Assembly: GCA_963621245.1 (NCBI GenBank)
Contig: CAVFCW010000008.1
Coordinates: forward strand, 14,095-78,094
Direction: 5' to 3'
DNA: 64,000 nt
Source: SIG603 sp963621245
Lineage (GTDB): Bacteria; Bacillota; Clostridia; Oscillospirales; Acutalibacteraceae
The notes under the pieces are model-generated. The model saw only the letters and a list, made by a program, of their open reading frames with translations. It had not been told where the DNA came from and did no database searches. Position 1 is the stretch's first letter, and the number at the start of each line of letters is the position of its first letter. The position numbers and the translations under genes are program-made. Shown here piece by piece: positions 57,829 to 64,000 of the stretch.

Positions 57829-60800
57829 ATGAAAAAAACAAAGCTTGCATCGAAAATCGTAAGCGTAATGCTTGCCGTGATGCTCGGAGTATCCACTCCA
57901 TGCTACTCTGTTTTTGCGGACACGATTAATAATTCGTCCGAAACAAGCACAGTAAGCGAAGTGGGTGAAAATTCCGATAACGGCGAAAGCTTTGATGCAG
58001 ACTCTACAACACCTTCATCGGTTGTAGAACCGGGTGAGTCTTCCGGAAATGAAGATCAAACCGGCGAAACAAGCGTTGAACCATCAGGCTCACCAAGTTC
58101 TGATGAAACATCATCTGTTGAACCAACAGGTTCACCTTCATCGGGTGAAGAGGCGGGAACACCTTCACCGTCTGTATCACCTAAGGCAAGTGCTTCTCCC
58201 GAGGCGAGCGCGTCTCCCGAGCCTACCGCAACACCTATTCCTGTTTCGGTTGACGGCTTCAAGGAGTTCTTCACCAAGGTTGAAGTCGGCGCCGGCTACG
58301 AGAACGGTCAGATTGTGCCGTTCGGCGAGAACGTCGGCAGAGACGCTAACGTGGCAGTGCTCCTCGAGTACGTAATTCCTAAGGGACAGGCTGTTGAGGC
58401 TAACACAGAATATCCCTTTACGATTACCGCACCGCTTCTTGTGAGGGGCAGCATCAACATCGAGATTACCGCAACCAACGGCCCGCTTGCGGGTCAGGCA
58501 GTTGGTAACGTCAGCTTTGAACAGGGCGACGGCGTGATTAACGCAAAAATCTCCTTTACCGAGGAAGGCGTTGAGAACGGTTACGGCGGTATTGCCACAG
58601 GCGATGTTCCCGGCGGTTTCTACTTCTGGGCACAGATAAACAGCGAGAAGATCGACAACAAGGGCGAGAACAAAATCGATATTTCCATCAACGAGAAGAC
58701 AAAGTGCGAGACCGAAACTCTCGATTTTGAGCTTCCCGAGGGAAAAACTTCGCTCAAGTTGGTTAAGAATGCGACCAACGTCAGCTTTGACGACAACACC
58801 GTAACGTGGACATTGGATGCAACTCCCACCGTGGAGGGATTTGAAGAAGAGAACTACGTCAAGGGCATCAAGATTGTCGATGATTTAAGCGACAAGAACA
58901 TTATCATCGACGACAATTTTACCGTTACAGCAAAATATGAAGGCAAAGAGATTAACGGCACGCTCACCGTGAGCGACGACAAGAAATCGTTCACTTGGAT
59001 CAGCGAAGAGGGCAAGTACGAGAGCGGCAAGGCTATCACGCTTGAGTACAAGACGAAATTTGACCCGACGTCAAGTGACTTCAAGCCGAGCAACAACGGT
59101 AAGGTTACAATTAAGAACAGTGCCGACGCAACGGCGGATTCGCCCGAGTGGCAGAAGAACCCCGAAACCAAGGTTCCCGAGATAGTTTACACCGAATACG
59201 GCCCAAATTCGCCCACGTCAAGCACCGACGCTACGACAGACATCACTGTCGGTTCGGTAAGCAAGACGGGTAAGATTGTTAGCTCAAAGAGCATCGAGTG
59301 GACAATCACAGCCGTCAACGGCATGCAGCAGAAGAACCCGTATCTTCTCGATACGCTTCCGCAGTATTTTGAGCTTGACGAGGACAAGGGTATAAAAGTT
59401 GTCTACTATGACGAGGACGGCAAAAAAATATCGACTGTCGAGAACTTTACAGATTATGAAAACACCCCGTCAGGAGATAAATCGATATGCGACACGGTAA
59501 AGTTTAATCTTGACGAGAAAGCTTTCAAGTCCGTGGTTACATACTATATCAAGGCTAAAAGCGACGTTGATAAGAGCAAAATACCGAGCGACATCACAAA
59601 CAAAGTTAAGTTCTACGGCCCCATCGGCTTGATTGCCGAGGCAACAAAAACAATTCCTGCCGGCGAATATTACGTAACAAAGAGCGGAACATACAACCCC
59701 TACAATCACACTATCGACTGGACGATTACGATTAAGTGCAACGGCGAAAACCTTGGCGTCCTTGATGTTTATGACACATTCGGAAACGAAAGCTGCAGCC
59801 AGACGCGTGTTCCGGGATCCTATAAGCTTTATCATGATGATGTAGAACAGTATAAATTGGGCGATCCGAAAGAAGGTTTATCTGCCTGTGGCTTCTATCA
59901 GGACAGTGAATATGAACTTTTCACGGCTTCCATCTACGATGATAGTGACCATAATGGTTTCCATATGAATATCATTCAGGATGATGGATGGGATGCTCAT
60001 GGAAATAGAAAAACCGGTGCACACGGCACCTATGTGCTTAAGTACACAACCAAGCTTGATGATGGCGATCCGTATATTTGGGGCTCGAGCAGTGCAAATA
60101 GCCCGACCGGTTATACAATCAGTAACAGCGTACAGGTAAAATCCAACGAAATTCCTTATACCGCAACGAACAAAGCTGAGGTAAAAATCATATCTCACAT
60201 GCTTCAGAAGAATGCCGTGAGCTATGACTTCGGCACCAAGAAGATCACCTGGGAGCTTCAGATAAACAGAAACTGCCAGGAACTGAAGAACGCTACAATT
60301 ACGGATACTCTGCCTGACGCAAACTGGAAGTTCGACAAAGACTCCATTAAACTCTATGATCTGTCCGGCAGTGAGGTTAGGGACTTTAATCCTGAAACAG
60401 ACATTACGATTACGGGTACAGGCGACGGAGAAACAGAAGTTATGACCGTCACACTGCCCGACAGAGTGGCAAGACCGCACTACTCCGGTGAAAAATTTAT
60501 GTACACGCTTAAGTACACGACGAGCGTAAAGAACGACGACGTGCTTAAGAGCAACGAGACGGTTTACGTTAAAAATAAAGCTGTACTTAAATATGACGGA
60601 GGCCCCAGCAGCGGTGTAGAGACATGGACAAGGCAGAATGTCGGTAATAGCATTCTTCGAAAGAAGGGCAGTAACGCAACCTTCCAGAAGGACGGATTGC
60701 TCGCATGGACTATCGATGTAAACCTCAACCGCGCCGATATGTCTGCTTACAACACAATTTACGATGAGCTTGCAAACGGACTTAACTACAAGAGCGTTAA

Positions 60801-63513
60801 GGTTAACGAGCTTTATTATAAGAATAATATGCTGACCGAGGGCGAAGAGCTGACCGAGGGCGAAGACTACACGGTTTCGTTTGACAGCAAAACAAGAGTT
60901 GTTGCGATTACATTCAGTGACGAAAACGCTTTCAAAGAAAAGGCTTACCGCATAGTTCTTTCCACACGAGTAATGGAGAGCGGAAAATATTCCAACACTG
61001 TTTACTACGCAAAGAGCAGCAGTGAAACGTCTAAGTGGGACGCCGATTCCGAGAAGGAAATTGACGCAAACTACAGCGGCGGTTGGACAAACCTCCCGGA
61101 CGGTTTGGGCGCACTCACGATAACAAAGCTTAACAAGCTCACTCTTGCATCACTTAAGGGCGCAGAGTTTAAGATTGACGGCTCAGCTTACAGTGATAAT
61201 AACGAAGAAGCAAAGAATGTTTCGGTCACGGCGACGACGGGCGAGGACGGAACAGTTTCTGTAATTCTTCCCGCAGGTACTTATGATGTCACCGAGATTA
61301 AAGCTCCTGACGGATATATTACAAGCGGCGAAACACAGAAGGTTACAGTTGCCCAGAAAGCCGAAACGTCCGTGACGTTCAAGAATGCTCCGAAACAGGA
61401 GAACAAGGGCGTTATTTTCATCACAAAGACGATAGACGCCAAGGATGAGGCTACCGCAAAGGATTTGCCGAAATCCGATTTGGCAAACGACATCAAGTTT
61501 GACATTCAGTACGAGGAAATGGGTCCTGCTGTAAGCGGCTCTGATGACGGTCCGAGCTACGAGTGGGTCACCGTAAAGAGCATTAAGCTCTCGGAGTTCA
61601 CAACCGAGGATGAAAGCGGATGCAGCTGGCGTTACAGCTATAACGCATACCCGGGCAGAACTTACCGAGTTGTTGAGACTGTCGGCGACGAGGTAGTCGG
61701 CTGGAGCTTCGTCAAGGCAAGCAGCACGATTGCAGACGTGACAACTGACGGTGATACATCGGCAAGCTTCAAGTTGGCTAAAGACACAGAAGTTGAAGTT
61801 TCGTTCACCAACACTTACGGCAAAACATATACCGCACAGATAAACAAGCAGACCGAGGACAAGGCGGCTCTCAAGGGCGCATTGCTTCAGATTTATGACG
61901 AGAGTGGTAAGCTTGTAGAGTACTGGACAAGTGACGGTTCGGCTCACACATTCACAGCAGTTTCGGGCACATACAAGTTACATGAGGGTAAAGCTCCTGC
62001 GGGATACGACACGGCAGATGACATCACATTTACAGTTACCGCAGACGGCAAGGTAACGATAGCCGATAAGGAAGTTTCCGCTGTAACAATGACCGATAAG
62101 CTCACAAATCGTGATGTCGAAATCAGCAAGCAGAATGTAAGCGGCGAAGAGATTAAAGGCGCTCAGCTTTCTGTTTACGAATATTACAGCAGCGAAGACG
62201 GCGATGATGAAGACAGCTACGATGAAGATCGTGAGGGCTATGATGATGGCGAAGATGACGGCAATGCCGAAGCCGACGATGAAGATCGCTATGGCGATTT
62301 GATAGAGTCTTGGTCGAGCGACGGAACTCCGCATAAGCTCAAGGTTCCTATGGGCACTTACGTACTCTGCGAGGATGGCGTACCTGCGGGCTACATGGAA
62401 TCGGTCGCGATTGTGTTTACCGTTGACGCAGAGGGAAATGTTTTCGTCGATGGCAAGAAAGTAGATTCAGTCGTTATGATTGATGAATATGCCGAGCGCA
62501 AGGTCGAAATCAGCAAGAAGTCGGTCGGCGGCGAGGAGCTCGAGGGAGCAAAGCTCACCGTAACAGACAAGGACGGCAAAGTTGTTGATACTTGGACAAG
62601 CACAAAGGAAAGCCATACAATCACAGTACCGATGGGTGAATACACACTCCATGAGGATGCCGCACCAGCCGGATATGATGTAACAAACGACATTACATTC
62701 GTAGTTGACGAGAACGGTAAGGTAACGGTTAACGGCGAGGAAGTAACAGAAGTTACAATGGTTGATGACTTGACTCAGCGTGATGTCGAAATCAGCAAGA
62801 AGTCAGTCGGCGGCGAGGAGCTCGAGGGAGCAAAACTCACCGTAACAGACAAGGACGGAAACGTAGTTGATTCTTGGACAAGCGAAAAGGAAAACCATAC
62901 AATCACAGTACCGATGGGTGAATACACACTCCACGAGGATGCCGCACCGGCCGGATATGATGTAACTAACGACATTACGTTTGTTGTTGACGAGAACGGC
63001 AAGGTAACGGTTAATGGTGAGGAAGTAACCGAAGTCACAATGGTTGATGACACAACCAAGTGGGATGTTGAGATAAGCAAGGTAGACGCTACCACAAGCA
63101 AGGAAATTGAGGGCGCAAAGCTTGAGATTAAGGATGCTGACGGCAATGTTGTTGCATCGTGGACGTCAGGCTCTGACGGAAAGAATTCCGACGGCAGCTT
63201 AAAGACTCACACAGTATCTCTCCCGTTCGGCACATACACACTTACCGAGAAGACCGCACCTAAGGGATATGAGGTCGCAGAGACCATAACATTCACAGTC
63301 GGCAAGGATGGTAAGGTTGAGGGCGGAAAGGTTGTTATGAAGGACGCTAAGACGCCTGAGGTAACTCCTACACCGTCAGCTACTCCGAACTCGAATTCCG
63401 GTACACCTAAGACGGGTGACGATAGCAACATTCATCTTTGGGTTATCCTGTTTGCTGTAAGCGCATGCGCACTCACAGGCACAGCGGTAATCAAGAGAAG
63501 AAAGCAGAAATAA
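57829..63513 (+). CDS. Large cell-wall-anchored surface adhesin with collagen-binding-like and SpaA/Cna-B repeats
   Basis: The protein has 1894 residues. A signal peptide (about 1-30, cleavage near VFA) is followed by a Ser/Pro/Glu/Thr-rich stalk to about 145. At least five adhesin repeats follow, with WTL/WTI ... N ... DTLP-type signatures (for example WTITAVNGMQQKNPYLLDTL, 20 residues). From about 1090 come SpaA/Cna-B domains, the last near the C-terminus. They contain the Lys (EISK), Glu (YTLHEDAAPAGY) and terminal Asp expected for intramolecular isopeptide bonds. Two successive units of 94 residues differ at seven positions. The C-terminus has TPKTG, a membrane segment and RRKQK, the sortase signal. 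The ATG at 57829 has a CGGAGG site. Confidence 0.92.
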   Translation: MKKTKLASKIVSVMLAVMLGVSTPCYSVFADTINNSSETSTVSEVGENSDNGESFDADSTTPSSVVEPGESSGNEDQTGETSVEPSGSPSSDETSSVEPTGSPSSGEEAGTPSPSVSPKASASPEASASPEPTATPIPVSVDGFKEFFTKVEVGAGYENGQIVPFGENVGRDANVAVLLEYVIPKGQAVEANTEYPFTITAPLLVRGSINIEITATNGPLAGQAVGNVSFEQGDGVINAKISFTEEGVENGYGGIATGDVPGGFYFWAQINSEKIDNKGENKIDISINEKTKCETETLDFELPEGKTSLKLVKNATNVSFDDNTVTWTLDATPTVEGFEEENYVKGIKIVDDLSDKNIIIDDNFTVTAKYEGKEINGTLTVSDDKKSFTWISEEGKYESGKAITLEYKTKFDPTSSDFKPSNNGKVTIKNSADATADSPEWQKNPETKVPEIVYTEYGPNSPTSSTDATTDITVGSVSKTGKIVSSKSIEWTITAVNGMQQKNPYLLDTLPQYFELDEDKGIKVVYYDEDGKKISTVENFTDYENTPSGDKSICDTVKFNLDEKAFKSVVTYYIKAKSDVDKSKIPSDITNKVKFYGPIGLIAEATKTIPAGEYYVTKSGTYNPYNHTIDWTITIKCNGENLGVLDVYDTFGNESCSQTRVPGSYKLYHDDVEQYKLGDPKEGLSACGFYQDSEYELFTASIYDDSDHNGFHMNIIQDDGWDAHGNRKTGAHGTYVLKYTTKLDDGDPYIWGSSSANSPTGYTISNSVQVKSNEIPYTATNKAEVKIISHMLQKNAVSYDFGTKKITWELQINRNCQELKNATITDTLPDANWKFDKDSIKLYDLSGSEVRDFNPETDITITGTGDGETEVMTVTLPDRVARPHYSGEKFMYTLKYTTSVKNDDVLKSNETVYVKNKAVLKYDGGPSSGVETWTRQNVGNSILRKKGSNATFQKDGLLAWTIDVNLNRADMSAYNTIYDELANGLNYKSVKVNELYYKNNMLTEGEELTEGEDYTVSFDSKTRVVAITFSDENAFKEKAYRIVLSTRVMESGKYSNTVYYAKSSSETSKWDADSEKEIDANYSGGWTNLPDGLGALTITKLNKLTLASLKGAEFKIDGSAYSDNNEEAKNVSVTATTGEDGTVSVILPAGTYDVTEIKAPDGYITSGETQKVTVAQKAETSVTFKNAPKQENKGVIFITKTIDAKDEATAKDLPKSDLANDIKFDIQYEEMGPAVSGSDDGPSYEWVTVKSIKLSEFTTEDESGCSWRYSYNAYPGRTYRVVETVGDEVVGWSFVKASSTIADVTTDGDTSASFKLAKDTEVEVSFTNTYGKTYTAQINKQTEDKAALKGALLQIYDESGKLVEYWTSDGSAHTFTAVSGTYKLHEGKAPAGYDTADDITFTVTADGKVTIADKEVSAVTMTDKLTNRDVEISKQNVSGEEIKGAQLSVYEYYSSEDGDDEDSYDEDREGYDDGEDDGNAEADDEDRYGDLIESWSSDGTPHKLKVPMGTYVLCEDGVPAGYMESVAIVFTVDAEGNVFVDGKKVDSVVMIDEYAERKVEISKKSVGGEELEGAKLTVTDKDGKVVDTWTSTKESHTITVPMGEYTLHEDAAPAGYDVTNDITFVVDENGKVTVNGEEVTEVTMVDDLTQRDVEISKKSVGGEELEGAKLTVTDKDGNVVDSWTSEKENHTITVPMGEYTLHEDAAPAGYDVTNDITFVVDENGKVTVNGEEVTEVTMVDDTTKWDVEISKVDATTSKEIEGAKLEIKDADGNVVASWTSGSDGKNSDGSLKTHTVSLPFGTYTLTEKTAPKGYEVAETITFTVGKDGKVEGGKVVMKDAKTPEVTPTPSATPNSNSGTPKTGDDSNIHLWVILFAVSACALTGTAVIKRRKQK
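62185..62312 (+). other. Asp/Glu-rich insertion in one Cna-B-type domain of the adhesin
   Basis: Between strands of the domain starting near 62110, about 35 residues are mainly Asp, Glu, Tyr, Ser and Gly (for example DEDSYDEDREGYDDGEDDG). The neighbouring units lack this insert. A cation-binding or flexible surface loop is a possible role. Confidence 0.6.
62497..62778 (+). repeat. Cna-B repeat unit A in the adhesin gene (282 bp)
   Basis: This is the first of two directly adjacent, nearly identical 282-bp units. It begins with codons for RKVEISKKSVGG and encodes 94 residues. Confidence 0.85.
62779..63060 (+). repeat. Cna-B repeat unit B in the adhesin gene (282 bp)
   Basis: This is the second unit, beginning with codons for RDVEISKKSVGG. 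The protein differs from unit A at seven of 94 positions, and many synonymous positions agree, so the duplication is recent. Confidence 0.85.
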
Positions 63514-63548
63514 TCTAAACTCAAATCTGTTTTGAGTTAAAAAAATCG

Positions 63549-63578
63549 GGGTGCTCCTCACGGGGAGCACCCTTTTTT
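63549..63578 (+). terminator. Strong terminator of the adhesin gene
   Basis: GGGTGCTCC (63549-63557) pairs perfectly with GGAGCACCC (63564-63572) and is followed by six T residues. A weaker hairpin (AACTCAAA / TTTTGAGTT) precedes it at about 63517-63538. Confidence 0.9.
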
Positions 63579-63673
63579 AATTAATGATGAAGTTTGAAAT
63601 GGTCTGTTTTGGGCTTTGTTTTTGGTGGATTATTTCGCCATTCTGTTCTTTATATTTTTAGTGTAAATAATAC

Positions 63674-63729
63674 GGCACAGAGAATATCCGTCTACAAACG
63701 CTTTGCGTTTTTGACGTATTCTCTGTGCC
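63674..63729. repeat. Nested inverted repeat (cruciform-like element)
   Basis: GGCACAGAGAATA (63674-63686) pairs perfectly with TATTCTCTGTGCC (63717-63729). Inside, CGTC/GACG and AAACGC-TTT-GCGTTT continue the stem. T-rich DNA follows, so it may also act as a terminator. Confidence 0.8.
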
Positions 63730-63834
63730 TTTTCGTCTGTTTGTTTTTTGTGGGATTATTTGATTAGCTGTTTTGTATTTTTCTTGGTGTGATTAACTCG
63801 GCTTTCGCTGTCAACTACGGTCGCTTTGCTCCCT

Positions 63835-63853
63835 AAAGGCACTGCGTGCCTTT
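63835..63853. repeat. Short palindrome AAAGGCAC-TGC-GTGCCTTT
   Basis: This perfect 8-bp stem with a 3-nt loop lies within an outer GTCAAC/GTTGAC repeat (about 63809-63860). Confidence 0.7.
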
Positions 63854-63885
63854 GGTTGACTGCTTAAGCCTACACTTTTTTAATC

Positions 63886-63898
63886 GGCACTTCGTGCC
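63886..63898. repeat. Short palindrome GGCAC-TTC-GTGCC
   Basis: A 5-bp stem with a 3-nt loop; the stem sequence GGCAC/GTGCC repeats that of the palindrome at 63835-63853 in shorter form. Confidence 0.6.
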
Positions 63899-63946
63899 TC
63901 TTTATTCGTTCATTATTAATTATTATTTATTAATTATTAATTAATA

Positions 63947-63961
63947 GTGGGCTCCGCCCAC
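63947..63961. repeat. Short palindrome GTGGGC-TCC-GCCCAC
   Basis: A 6-bp GC-rich stem with a 3-nt loop, in otherwise AT-rich DNA. Confidence 0.6.
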
Positions 63962-63966
63962 ACCCG

Positions 63967-63988
63967 TTCGCTTTTTGAAAAAAGCGAA
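63967..63988. repeat. Short palindrome TTCGCTTTTT / AAAAAGCGAA
   Basis: A 10-bp perfect stem with a minimal 2-nt loop, next to the window end. Confidence 0.65.
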
Positions 63989-64000
63989 ACCAAAAACTTT

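Larger units (their letters stand above)
63579..64000. other. Gene-free tail rich in short palindromes
   Basis: No coding sequence is supported in these 422 bp. The right part is a mixture of hairpins with 2- to 7-nt loops and of AT-rich repeats such as TTAATTATTATTTATTAATT (20 nt, 63918-63937 region). The individual inverted repeats are listed separately. Confidence 0.7.

Noticed and set aside
61183..61947. A 254-residue antisense frame in the adhesin gene
   Set aside because: It opposes a clear Cna-B region and shows only random Cys/Arg-rich sequence.

Overview
The window looks like a chromosomal segment of an anaerobic, low-to-moderate GC Firmicute of class Clostridia, probably a gut commensal. 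This is an inference from gene content: OmpR-type two-component systems, PTS HPr, a 2-hydroxyacyl-CoA-dehydratase-type activase, a PepF/M18/M29 peptidase set, an adhesin with a TPKTG sortase signal, AAAGGAG-type ribosome sites and TTG starts. No tRNA, rRNA, CRISPR array, insertion sequence or prophage was recognised. About 50 protein genes are supported.

Region 1 (1-6834) is a hydroaromatic-acid (shikimate/quinate) module. The start of a type I 3-dehydroquinate dehydratase gene and an MFS transporter lie on the minus strand. They are divergent from a LysR regulator, which is followed by a large Fe-S/flavin ene-reductase and two shikimate/quinate dehydrogenase paralogs. A 15-bp palindrome sits at about -65 and -62 of the two divergent promoters. 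Region 2 (6842-17473) is mostly housekeeping: an ECF sigma factor with a membrane GerMN-like partner, a YihY/BrkB protein, an SPFH/zinc-ribbon protein, PepF, TrmO, a ferredoxin-like protein divergent from a Crp/Fnr regulator, an NYN-domain protein and PgsA. Region 3 (17492-22195) holds a response regulator, kinase and HtrA protease operon plus HPr.

Region 4 (22396-35023) contains the ribosome/SRP genes trmD-rimM and khpA-rpsP-ffh-ylxM on the minus strand. They are separated by a plus-strand block: TypA, an exonuclease-PgeF fusion, a radical SAM protein, two aminopeptidases, a lipoprotein, a thioesterase and a lone holin. Region 5 (35079-40482) carries a threonine-aldolase-like enzyme and the comEC-holA-rnmV-metallopeptidase operon. 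Region 6 (40503-48592) is sugar-related and accessory: a LacI regulator behind a duplicated promoter/operator array, a Gfo/Idh/MocA oxidoreductase, three tandem paralogous lipoproteins with a shared unusual promoter (GTCC-N7-GTCC-N12-TATATT), a ROK regulator and a GH32 beta-fructosidase.

Region 7 (48643-64000) has a two-gene acyl-CoA-dehydratase activase system, a TraX-like membrane protein, a second two-component system, small membrane proteins, an HD-domain protein and an 1894-residue multidomain surface adhesin. It ends in a gene-free tail rich in short palindromes. The candidates most worth following are the shikimate module with its ene-reductase, the three-copy phased-repeat promoter with its lipoprotein family, the exonuclease-PgeF fusion, the single-operator Fnr switch and the NYN protein with a duplicated C-terminal module.
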